DNA of 64,000 nucleotides from NCBI GenBank assembly GCA_003586115.2, contig QVOM02000021.1, forward strand, positions 10,492,248 to 10,556,247, given 5' to 3'. Shown here piece after piece: positions 41,445-53,066 of the stretch. The translations under genes were made by a program, and so were the position numbers. The notes under the pieces are model-generated. The model did not search any database. It saw nothing but the letters and a program-made list of their open reading frames with translations, and was not told the origin of the DNA. The stretch's first letter is position 1, and each line of letters opens with the position of its first letter. This DNA is from Salvator merianae. Its lineage: Eukaryota > Chordata > Lepidosauria > Squamata > Teiidae.

Positions 41445-42599
41445 GTAAGCTCAGCCAGCGGTTGCCCCCACTACCCCACCCTTTTGCACGGCTGGTGGCC
41501 CTGCAGAGCGGTGGCGCAAGGGACTGGCTCTCGCTGTCCAAACGCAGAAGGATTGCAGCCACCGCTGTCGCCTTTGGATGAAAAGGAAGGCAGGCGGGCG
41601 CCGTCTCCCCTCGGTGTGTTTGCCCTATGGGGAAGAATGGGAGGGCGCGCGGTGCTGCATCTTGGGGAGCCTCAGTGGTGGCAGATCCGAAGGAGGACTC
41701 TCACCTTCTCGAGGGGACCGCTGAGGCTCCCTTACCCGCCTCACGTTCTTGAGAACACCGCCTCCCGCCTCCCTGTCAGGCTTAACGCATCTAACTTTGG
41801 GTGGAGAAGATGGGTTGCTGGAGCCCGGGTTTCCTGGACGGGGTCGGACAGGATTTCTCCCTATGTACGCACGTAAAACAAGGTTGCGCTCGATTGGTGT
41901 GACCCCTGATTTCTATTTCCTGCAGCTCGTAGCCCGGCCAATGTAGTTTCTAGTGCCTCTTTGGATACGCCTGGGATACGCGCTGAAAAGGCATAGGCAA
42001 AGCACGACATCTCGGATCTAGAGATGGCCAATTATATAACCCTGTGAAGAGCATGAGAAGAACAAAACACGAGGGATCCAGAGCTGCTCCTCCATTGTGC
42101 CCCCGTGGGCTGTGTGTGTCTGTTACATCACAAGACAGAATCTGTTATATCCAGCCCTAGTGCTCTTCCATTGATGAGCATAAACAATCTCTGGAATATT
42201 CAAATTTAGCTTTAATAGTGCAAACAGTTACATTTTAGGATTTTCAGCATCAATATTAAGATGGCTTGTTAGGAAAAAAACTGGGGGCAAAGTCCTAACA
42301 GGAAAAGTTGAAGCCTCAGAAGTTGGACTGAAATGTTTTCTTATATAGCATCTAACAGAAAAGATGCTAAAAGCAGGTCTGAGTCAGCATTATGTCACTA
42401 ATCACAAGTTTGCATTGAGATCACCATATTCTGATTTTCATCCTAGAAGTAAGGACTTTGGCAGGAGAAACTAAGCTTTTTTATGACCAAGTGGGATTCT
42501 TATTATGGTTTGTATGAGTTCAGTTGCATAGTTCATATGAACCAACATGAAAAGCCATGCAGAACTTGTAATCAACGTGGCATATGTTGCTGCTCTGTA

Positions 42600-42690
42600 A
42601 TTTATTTATTTATTATTTAAGAATTTATTTCCCACTCTTCACCAGAAGGTCCCAGGCTGGGTCACAAAAATAAAAAAATATAATATATAA
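42600..42690 (-). mobile_element. L2-type LINE 3' tail
   Basis: Reverse complement reads gtgacccagcctgggacctt..tggtgaagagtgggaaataaa, followed by an A/T-rich tail. Confidence 0.5.
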
Positions 42691-43396
42691 ATGCTTCTAA
42701 AACATATTTAAAGTATAACCCTCCCTCCCTGGCAGGACAGAACTCAGAGGAAGTTAGGTGCCATCAATATGCATGGTACCTTTAGGTACCTATAAGGAAA
42801 GCTATACTGTGAGCTGTCTTTAAGCATGGAGACCACAGGGCAGATTGCACTCTGTGGATTCCCACATAACATAATTTTTTGTTTACTTGCTGGTACAGAA
42901 TTTTAGCTAGTTTGTTCATTTTAAGCAAGATAGCATGCGACAATGATCCTGGCCATGTATCTAGAAAAAGCCTATATGTTTTCTGGAATGGCCATTCCAG
43001 ATCATGTTAGTTGAATGCAATGTTTGTGGCCCCGTGTTTGCTGCCTTCAGTAAATATTTCATTTGCTTAACACATCCTCTGTTTATTAGATTCTTCTGTA
43101 CTGTTTTCATTCTTTTTCTCTTTACTGCATTGCTGGCTGTTTTAAAAATAGGCATGCTCCTTTCACACCTTTCTTCCCAGTTGCAATAGGACTTCAGGTC
43201 TTGGTCTTCTGTTTACTTGTAGTTGGTTGGGATTTCAGGACCTGATCGCTTTAATTCTTGTAGCCTTTGTTCATGTTAAGATGTTAAATATAGTCACATC
43301 AGACTGTCAAAGTATTGGTTGTTAGACCATCACCCTAATTTGCCATAATCTTAAGAGTAGCCCTGATGGCAGCTGGTGAGGATGCTATTGTGTTGA

Positions 43397-43570
43397 CCCT
43401 TTCCACAGCCGCCCTTATTTTGATATTTATCCTGGAATAAGGGACCTGCTTATCTGCACCGGGCTTGCTGTAGTTTATTTATTTGTTTTATTAGTTGGCA
43501 CTAGCATGTGGATGGCAGGCCCCTATTCCGGGATATGTCCCGGAGTAAAGCTCAGTGTGGAGAAAGTCTC
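43397..43570. mobile_element. Hairpin MITE copy with (TTTA) insert
   Basis: ccctttccacagccgcccttatt..cctggaataagggacctgc on the left, and gcactagcatgtggatggcagg..cctattccgggatatgtcc on the right. The loop holds ttatttatttgttttatt, not present in the 39580 copy. Confidence 0.6.
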
Positions 43571-44279
43571 TTTTGCCTTGCTCCCTCCCACTGATATGAG
43601 AATTCATTGTGAAAATAGCAATCATTATCTATGTGAGCCTGGCTAGATGTATTCCTGTGGAGTTAGGGTAAAACGATAAGAGTTTGAGCTATGTGCCAAG
43701 AAGCGGAACATTTTTTTTCCAGAAGAAAGTGCAGAAAAAAACATAATGCCTTGCAAATTAAGGTAAATTGTTTACTCCAGATCTGGTCTCTGATGAAACG
43801 GAGGGATGTGCTGGACTAGACAAGCAGAGTGAGAACCTTGCTTTGGAGGAAGACACCTGCAGTTATCAAAGATCATAGCGAAAAACAGACTGTCCTTGTA
43901 ACACTGAGAATAATACAGGACTCCTTATATTAGCAAAGTAAGAAATCTGAAGTTTACTGGAAGTTAAGTAGCTGACAATGCAATCCTAATCTTTGGAGCT
44001 GTGATTAGTTAATTACTGAAGAATAATACCAGCAGAAATAAATGAAATTTAGCGGGCTTAGAATCAGGTCTTCACCAAAACAAAACAGAGCTCCTATTGG
44101 GAATGATAGGGCTGTAATTAGTTGAAGAAGTGATTTTGCTGGAGGAGTTAAGCAGTACAGGATGCATGATCTTCCCTTCCCAACCCTGGGAGCTTATCCT
44201 TTTGAGAGAATTATTGGACTAAGATAAGCAAACATGAGTTACGAGGTTTATAGTGACAGCTCATAGAGCACTTATATGA

Positions 44280-44700
44280 AAGCAGATAGGGTGAGGGAGA
44301 TTCCTATTGAAAGCCTTGCTTGGATGTTCCCAAACTGCATTTCAGTCAGCATCTTCCCCTATAGACCTGCTCATAACTTAAGATCAGCAGAAGAAGCCCT
44401 CTTGGTAGTGCTACTTCTATCGACAGTTAAAGGTTCAGGGCCCTGTGAGAAGGCCTTTTCTGTGGTAGACCTGAGGCCATGGAATGACCTTTCTGAGGTG
44501 TGTCTAGCTCCATCACTGTATGTATCTGAACACTTGATGAAGGTGCATCTCTTTTGTACTAGCATTTGGCTGATGAAACAGCTTCCCCTCCTTGTTACCT
44601 GCTGTTTTAGTCAGTTCATTTTTATTTGTGTTTTTAATTTATTTTATCGTGGCGTGCCCTGAAACATTTGCATACAGTGCAGTATAGACATATAACTAAA
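44280..44700 (+). mobile_element. L2 LINE 3' part
   Basis: C-terminal L2 text (gacctgctcataacttaagatcagc, gagaaggccttttctgtggt, aggccatggaatgacctt) and the tail gtggcgtgccctgaaac. Confidence 0.7.
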
Positions 44701-45179
44701 TTAAATAATTAACCAAAAAATAAAATACAAAAGACCTCTGTCCCAAATATATTACATCTTAGTGCATTTTATATTTCTTCTATGATTATTTTTAGCACTA
44801 CATTTTACTAATACAGATGTGATCCTGATTATTGCTGCTTTTTTCTTTAAACAGCCTGAACTGTTAACAGGCATGTTTAATTAAAAGGTAGTATAAGAAT
44901 GTTGTAGAAAAATACAACAACCCAAAACTTCGCTTCATATTAGACGTCTTATAGACCTGTAGGAACAACCTGTTCTCTTTTGTGAAAGTCTGGAGTCCAA
45001 TAATAGCAGTGTTAAAGTCCTTTTCTTCTCTAAAGGCTGCACTCAGTCCTGGTTGTTGGGACTTGTGCAGCAATATATGCTTTAGGTCATGTAGCTTGCA
45101 GAAGTCTCTTCTCCCCTCTCCCTTCCTTTAACCTCTGGCTTCACCAATTCTTAAAAGTATTAGCAATAGAGCTCATTAT

Positions 45180-45535
45180 GTTTGCACTTAAACTAAAGGA
45201 ATGCCTCCTCCCATATTGATCTGCTGGTGAGACCCTCCTGGAGGTGCCACTTCCTTCAGCCATTAAGGGAGTAAGGACGTGTGGGAAGGCATTCTTGGTG
45301 ATAGCCCCCAAACTAGGGAATCGTCTCCTCTCTGAGTTGCATTAGGCGCCCTCATCATTTGTATTCAGATGACTGGTGAAGATGCAGCTCTTTACCCTGG
45401 CCATTGGCTGAGGGAGCAGCATCCCTCCCCATGCAGGCACGGTTAACCAAAAAATAACTATCTGTTTTATAATGATTTTATTGTGACCTGCCCTGAGACC
45501 TTAGGTTATAAGGCAGAATAGAAAAACACACAAAT
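45180..45535 (+). mobile_element. L2 LINE 3' part (second copy)
   Basis: Same order of words as 44280-44700 (gatctgctggtgagaccctcc, gggaaggcattcttggtg, aactagggaatcg), ending in ttgtgacctgccctgagacc and an A-rich tail. Confidence 0.7.
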
Positions 45536-47114
45536 CCATGTCAGAGCTCATTTGTAACCTGTTGACTTCTCCGCATGACTAGAATGAGATGGTTTATAAA
45601 TACGTTTGATTATCATTTGTTTGCCTTTCTTTAATAAACCACGGTGATGTACGAAAGATTTTTTGAAAATCAGGGTTGAACTGTCTTTGGGATCTGAAGA
45701 GAAACAAGTGGGACAAGTCTGTTTCCAAGCACCATGAGGAAAAGGCTGCTTTTTAAAGAGTTCTGTCATTTCCCCGGAGAAGGGCTGCAAAACTAGCATA
45801 GGCTCCTTCAACACAGTGCTGGATTGAACTTCTGGGAGCTTGCCACAACAGGACGTTTTCTTTCTTTTCTTCTTTTTCTTTTCACATGCATTGCAAGCTC
45901 CCAAAAGTTCGATCTAGCACTGCCTTTAATTTGAATTTTGAAGGTGATAGGCCTGCAGTGCCTCAATGCGGTATTGGGCTGTCTGCTGCTCTTTCCACAA
46001 CACTGGAACGCTCCTGACATTTTTTTAACATTTGGCAACTCTCAAAGTGATAGTTTCTCTCTCTGCAGCCCCTTCCTGCTCACCCTGCAAAGAACCAGAG
46101 GAAAAACAGTCTCAAGGCCTTACAGAGAAAGAATGGGAAAATTACAAATATAGTGGAATTGGAAACCATTGGACTCTGCTCAGGCCCAAAGGAAGATGTC
46201 ATCGTTAAATGCTTCTTGTGTATCTCACCACTCCCCTTTTATTATTTCATTTCTGTTCCTCCTGCTCTTGTCCCCAGTAGCAAAAGCCAGACAGGACCTA
46301 GAGAAGAGAAAAAGGAGAGAACCAAAACAGGAATATAACAGGAAAACTCTGGAAGGCAAGTTCCATTAATTTCAGCTCAGCTTGATTGGTTGGGTCTTTT
46401 TGTTCAGTCAGAGAGAGCAAAGAACTTAGGTGCAGGGATACCTGTGAGGAACAAAAGCAAACCACCAAATTTCTAGGAACCTGTCTGCACCTTCAAATGT
46501 GTAGGGATATGTGTGCTACAGAAATTCAGTAGTCCGATAGACCTCTGGCATATCACCCTGTAGTTGGACTATGGGACTGAAACAGTCGGAGAGCTGAGAT
46601 ATTGAATGTACTGGATAGGTCAGATTTCAGGGGAAAGGTTCAGATAAAAATCTGAAGGTCATTTTTAAGTGTGAACCTTGAGCCTACAGGACTTCTTCAG
46701 GCCATTTAAAATGTTGGGTTTGACTGCAGCCTTACAGTAATTCACGGGAGGAAAATCTTGCCACAGGCTCTCTGCAAAATCCCTTCCTTACTCTGTTCTC
46801 CTATTTGAAGCTGAGAGGAATAGTTCAACAATAATGAAGAAAAGACCCCAAAGGGGTACTTAATGTACCAATAATTCTTTCTTGCTTTGAAGTTTGGCTG
46901 AGTAAGAGTCCTGTAGCCTCAAAAGTACCTATAATTTATCCTTCTCCTTCATACAGTAAGGGTAACATCCAGAAAACTCTAATAAACAGAGCCCTATGGC
47001 TTATAAAATTCAGTCAAAGCTTTGGGCATGAAAGGAATTTTAAGATGAATAACGTATTTCAGCTGAATCTCTGTATTTTATTAAAACTAATTGGGTTGTT
47101 ATTTTATTATCCAG

Positions 47115-47236
47115 GGGAGCATCTTAAACCTTGGAAATGTCTTCTGTCAAACACCTTGTTTATGCTGTTATCCACTTTTTGCGAGAACAGAGTCAGATGG
47201 ATACATTCACTTCAGATGAACAAGAAAGCTTGGAAG
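47115..47236 (+). CDS. SGTB: SGTB exon 2 (first coding exon; CDS from 47137)
   Basis: Acceptor ttatccag ends at 47114. 22 nt of 5' UTR precede ATG at 47137-47139; an in-frame TAA at 47125-47127 fixes this ATG as the start. The context ttggaaATGt has A at -3. Encodes [20 protein letters not shown], then [13 protein letters not shown] plus one base (33 codons): the helical dimerisation region. The donor GAAG|gtttgt is weak at +3, but the split Val codon with exon 3 confirms it. Confidence 0.96.
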
Positions 47237-50200
47237 GTTTGTGGTGACTGAAGATCTGGCAAAAGTATTGATGTTAAATATGTGATAAAGTAGAGGTGTA
47301 TTGATTTTGTGTGCATTTTCTTTTCTGAGTATCATCTGAACCTGTTGCTCTGAGAAATTAAGTAGTTGTGGAAGCTTAAGAGAAAGTTCTTAGAAGAGAA
47401 ATAATAGCTGACTGGGTTTAATATAAATATTCAGTATGACAAAAATGGCTCAACTATTCAGCTTGAACACAACAAACAAACAGAACTATAGAATGTCTTT
47501 AACAAAAGCAAAGGGAAGGGAATTCCCTTCATCTTTTTGATGGTCCTGTTGAGTTCTTCTCTACTTCCCTTTGGCTCTCTTAAAAAGTGTGAATCGATAC
47601 TATAAAAAAAGGTATCTTTAAGTTCTGGATCCTGAAACTGCTATTTTCTAGCTAATTAAAGCCAATATAGACTTTGTGCCCGCAATAGATCTGAGGCATC
47701 TGTGTTTTTCTCAAATTTTTGATTACCCTTTGTGCTTCTTGTCTAGCTTGATGGTAGGCAAGCAGTACTCATGATCGGAGTTTGAGAAAACCGTTTTTTG
47801 AGCTATGGTTGCCATGATGTTTAGCTCTGAGCAGATCCTTTCCCATAATACAGCATTATTTTCTACTGCCATGCTTGAAACAGGTGCTGACTTCCAGGCT
47901 GCAAGAACTAGAGTTTCTAAGATTTCTTGTGTTGCTTCCTGAGTTTATAAATCTGGTAATGCAGACTTTTTGTTCACTGGTATATTCAGGAAATTGAAGT
48001 GACAGTAACTTTAAAATTTTCTAAAGAATTGGGGGGCTCAAGTTGAATACTGTGCTCAGTGTCGCATTTCAACCAAGGCATCTCCAGTGAATTCTATCTG
48101 GCCTCCACTTGAACAGACTCACTGGGGAAGACAGCTGCCATCTCTCTAGATATTTGCTTTCATTGTCAATTGCCTATTTGGCAGGAACATTTTTTCTAAT
48201 ATTGAGCCAGAACCAAATTGTTCCTTGTCCTGCAGTCTGGATTAATAGAGGACATATCAGGACACCTTCCTGTGTGACAACTTTTAGGTATTTTAAGATA
48301 AAACCCAGAATTCTCTTGGGACTGTACTGCTTGGCCTCTAGGTAACTAAAAGTGGAATTATAAGAACATTTATTTAAAATATTTATATACTGCTTCCCAT
48401 TGAAACATAATCACAAAGCAGTGTGCAAAGAATAAAACCAGATAAAATCATAATTATATAAAAACATAATGAGTTGGTAGACATGTAGATGGGCCTGTGC
48501 TTGTTTCCTGCGTTTGGCGGGGGCAGCAACAGGAAATCACGGGATCTTCTTGACATTCCTGAATTTCCTCTCGCTGTCTGGAGGCATCCTTAGGGTTAAA
48601 TATGGGTAGTTCTTTTAGTTTTTCTTCAGAGAACTTTATTTTCCTGATTCCTTTGTTTCTCTTCTCAAATCCATTCCATAACAAAGAAGTTAGTAGATGA
48701 AATAAATTATATTTGTTTTTGTTATAATTCTCCCTGAAAATTGTATCAGCGTTTTTCAAGAGAAAGGGCTACTGTGGCAAATCACTCTGAACAGTAATGC
48801 AAAAGACATTTCTACTTAAATTGCTTAAAGAGACAGAAGAGCCTGCCTGCTTTTTAGAGGAGGTAATTAATAGAAAGGGCTGAGTTATTTTTTTCCTCAA
48901 AATTTTGTGCTAAATGACTTGTGAGATCTTTTAACATTTGATTTATATAAGCTTAGTACATAAAATAGTTGAACTTTATTGTAATGGAGGATTTTCTGCA
49001 GTAATGTTTTTTAAATCAGTATGGATTAAAGTTCTAATATTGCTAAATTACTAAATCACTCGTTAGATGGGCTGATGAATTAGAAATATTTACTTTTGCT
49101 TGAAGACGTATTTCACACATCCTGATGTAACGGTTTCATTTAGGTTTGAACATTAAGCCTTTGTTAATTTTATCATTTTGTCTTAAGTTCAAGTCAGTGA
49201 TAGTCATTCATTACCTATCTTGTCTACTGCCAGTAGGCAAGATAGTTCAATTCAAATGTTTTACTGGGGCTTAGGGTGCCTCCAGATTGCAAAAGGCAAT
49301 CTTGTGATCTAAAGAAGTTTCCACAATTGCCTCTGGCGGATCCACTAGACACAGGATGTAATCATGAGCCCATCTGCATGTCTGCTGGCTTGTTTCATTA
49401 TAATTCCACTTGTAACAATCTGGAAGTAAGCCAAGCACCCACCCAATTCCCTTTGTTGGTTTTTCTGTGCTTGGCTGACTTCTAGGTTGCTACAAGTGGA
49501 ATTATGATGAAATGAACCAGCAGATACCAGGTAAGCATTGCGATTATGGGGAAACTTGGCTTCATTGCCGAATTTCCTGTAATAGCAGTATTACAGGATA
49601 TCACCTTACTATTCCAGTACTATATTAGGAATCCCACAGTTATGTCTGACATTCTCAATATAGTCTTGGGAGAATCGTGTCTGGAGGCACCTGTAGGAAA
49701 TTCAGAAGTAAAATTGGTTCAGTGTGAGCTATCTAGGCAGGCATGGTAAGGTGGAGTAGCTAGTCTGGGGAGATGTTTTTATTTTACTCCAAAGAGTAGT
49801 AATAATTTGTTATCTGTTTTACAGGTGTAATTGTTTATTGCTAACTGAAATTATTAATAATAGTATTGTAATAATTTTATTTTTTATTCATTTTAAAAAT
49901 GAAATAATTCAGATGTAACAGAAGCAATGATTGGCGGGGTGCTGTGAGAATAGTAGCAAGGGTAAGGCTTCCAGGTAGAGCTTCACCCATGCCTCACAAC
50001 CATTGCAAATTTGATCTGTGGATTGCTTTCTAACTGTTTTCTTTCTTTTAACAAAACCAGTGTACCACCTATAATAGTTACAGCCGTAGATTTAGATCTT
50101 CACTGATGTTCAGCCATCCTCTTTCCCCAGGTTGTTGTGCACATATAACATCCAGATGTCTTTGGGTGCAGGAACAGTAATGCTGGTTGAAGATACTTGT

Positions 50201-53034
50201 CTTCATAGTAATTCTGTTGGGATTTTTTGTGTTTGTTTTGAATGATTTTTATTAAGTATAAAATATTGTGATACATAAAGATATTCTAAAAACACCAATT
50301 GGTACCATTTATACTTTGTTGATAATTGATGGTTTCTGATTTTCTTCTGAACGATTGATTGGTATCTTTAACCTTCCACTTATTTTGTTTATTCTTTCCC
50401 TGCCCCAATGTCTTTGTCTCCCATAATTCTTCAAAACCTGCCAGTGGTAATCTTTCTCTGATTTCTGTAGATAGTCAAAAAAGGTCACCAGTTCTTAACA
50501 AAATTTGACATTGTTTTATCTCTTAGTAAATTTGTCAATTTATCCATTTCTGCAAAATTCATCAATTTTATAATCCAATCTTCCAATAACGGATTTTTTT
50601 GGCATTTTCTATTGCTGCATATATATCAGTCTGGCCACAGTGACTCTGTTATTGTTGGGTACCATTGAGTCATGATAGGCTTCTGATTGACTGCATGAAC
50701 GCTTCCATGAGCCCCTCTGTCCAGTTTTCTTGGCAAAAATACATAAGTGTACTTCTGGGGAGGGGCTGGGGATCGAACTAGCAACCCTCTGCTTTGCAAG
50801 CAGTTGCTCTGCCACTGAGTTTCAGCCACTCTCTAGTAACTCTGAAACTTTGGTATTTTTTTAAAATCACTTTCTGGATCCCAGAAAAATGTTTGGCAGT
50901 ATTATGAAGGTAAATAAAAGTGTATTTATTTATTGTAAACTGCTGTATCTCAAAGAGTTCAAATGATTAATAGTAACAGATGATTTATTCTAAAATGGAC
51001 ATCATTATTTTGGAAAATTTACCATTTTGGTACTAATAAAAGTTCTATTAGTTGCAAGTTCTGTTTTTTTTTGTTTGTTTTTTTGCTTGGATCACATCTG
51101 AATTTTTTGTTTGGTTAAACCAATGATTTATGTGACATGAAAAAGAAAAATAATTGCACATGTTATAAGAATGGTCTGTTAGTCAAGGTCAGGCTGTCCT
51201 AATATAACCACTGAATGGAATAATTTTCCAATTTGTTCTTTCTGAAAACTGGATTAACTCTGCCTTGTCATAAAGATGGTGAGATCATTATAAGAATCTA
51301 AACAACTTTGACATATCCACTTACTAAATCTACATAGGTGTAGGGAATCTGAGAGCCCTAGTTTTTGGGTTACAACCCCAATTGTACCTGAGAATGCTGC
51401 TAGGGTCAGTGAGAGCTGAAATTCCAATAACATCTGGAAGACCCAAGCTCAAATGTTCAAATGTGATACTGTACTAAATGCCAGTTTTGCTTCCTGTAGT
51501 GAGAATGAATGCAGGGGATTGAGGAGTCCTTTGATTTGCAAGGAGATTTTATTGACTGATTTAGATTGCATAGACTTGTCATCTAATGCTAACTGTGATT
51601 ATTTGTGTGTGTGTTTAGCATTGTCTTCTGATTGTTTGTAATGTGAGAATTATATGATGATTTTTTCCAATACGAGAGGATTAAGTTGATTTTGGAAATA
51701 GTGTTTTTATAGTTGTGTGTTTGGTCCACTGTTCTTTTTTCATTAACAACGGTTATTGAAACATATCTTTAACAAATCGTTGTTGTTGTTGAGTACTACC
51801 AACTTGTGGCCAACTTCTGATTGACTGCATGGGCAACTCTGTGCAGTTTTCTTGGCCAGAGGTAACAGAAGTGGTTTACCATTGCCTGCTTCTGGGAAGA
51901 GGGTAGGGATTGAACTGGCAACCCTCTGCGTTCCAGGCAGTTTGCTGTATGTATAGATTTAGGTTTGCTAAATAATAGCTAATTTGATGTTGGTTCTGAA
52001 GAATCAGCATGGTATTTGGTAATAGCAATATTGTAAGATTTCGACATCCTAGATTATTTAACTTTTTTTTCTGAATACTTATCAAGTGTCTTTCAGTCAG
52101 CAAATAGACATATCTCTTTACAGAGGCATTTGAGAATGGAATTGGAGTGTAATTTCACTATTTTTAGAACCATTATTTATTCACATAACTATTTATTATG
52201 CGTGCTTTGTTTCAATAGGGAATTTGTAAAATGCACGTCTAGGGGCCTAGGGAATCTGTGGTTGTTTTAAGATTAGAAATGAATAGGCAGTTTGATTTTT
52301 AAATAAATATTTATTTCTCAACAGTGGCTATTCAGTGTTTGGAAACAGTCTTTAAAATTAATCTGGAGGATTCCCATCTCGCAGTACCTGTATGCTTGAC
52401 AGATATGTTTGCAGACTGTTGTCACAAGGTAAAACTGTTTTGATTATGTTTGTATGTAGATTAAAGAATTTTAAGAAGTCAGAATTGTTTTGATCCAGAC
52501 TTAACTTACTTAAAGGAGGAGGACTAGCCTTTTTTCAGCGAGTTATATTAAACTGCAATTGTTGCACTATAGTCTGGTTAATTATTTTATCCTGACGTAA
52601 TAAGCCTTAATAAAAAAGAGTCATTTTTTCTTCCTTTGTGGAATCATTCGAGTACTCAGTTAACTGCAGCGTCCAATTATTTTGACCAGAGTATGGAATT
52701 ACCAGGTTTCTGTAGTTGGTAATGGTAGGTTTCCAAATCAGACAGTGCTGGCTCCTATAGTTAAATGAGGACTTCCATACTTCATTCAGGCATACCAAAA
52801 ATAAGGAACTGGAGGTAACCCATGTGCAGAAATGAGGTTCACTTATATTTTGACTTAATGAGTTGGTATATGATTGTCTGAACTTACTCAGAAGAACACT
52901 AGTGATGAGGTTTTGATTTAGATTTAGATTTACGCATCAGCTAAAAGATGAACAAATATATATAGTTTTTATTCTGGTAAATGAATTTTTAAATTGCCTG
53001 TGCCAAATGTTTATCTGAAAAGGGTGTTTAAGCA

Positions 53035-53066
<32 letters not shown>

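Larger units (their letters stand above)
40790..41770. promoter_or_regulatory. CpG island, probable bidirectional NLN/SGTB promoter
   Basis: About 1 kb of GC- and CpG-dense sequence in an AT-rich window. It lies between the NLN start codon (40942, minus) and the SGTB first donor (41444, plus). Sp1-type GC boxes cluster at 41181-41193, 41224-41236 and 41256-41267 (CCCGCCC, CCCCGCCCCC). A TGCGCGCGCC stretch near 41201-41210 resembles half of an NRF1 site. No TATA box is evident. Both genes must start within roughly 500 bp (about 40943-41444), so they share this promoter; the exact start sites cannot be read from sequence. Long open frames crossing the island are artefacts of GC content. Confidence 0.85.
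41445..47114 (+). other. SGTB: SGTB intron 1
   Basis: The first 330 bp continue the CpG island. Then: an L2-type tail (42600-42690, minus), a MITE (43397-43570) and two L2 3' ends (44280-44700, 45180-45535, plus). 41780-42590, 42700-43390, 43580-44270, 44710-45170 and 45910-47110 show nothing recognised. The 45548-45904 open frame is discussed under findings. Confidence 0.65.
47237..52324 (+). other. SGTB: SGTB intron 2
   Basis: Holds an L2-type tail (48360-48475, minus), a Harbinger-like MITE (49274-49691), an L1-like fragment (50220-50630, minus) and two tRNA-headed SINEs (50649-50834, 51780-51950). 47240-48350, 48480-49270, 49700-50210 and 50850-51775 show nothing I can name. Confidence 0.65.

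Noticed and set aside
40528..41581. Long plus-strand open frames of about 306, 256 and 145 codons across the CpG island
   Set aside because: They overlap in different frames, are Pro/Ala/Arg-rich as GC-rich sequence gives, and conflict with the NLN exon 1 and SGTB leader exon placed by splice sites.
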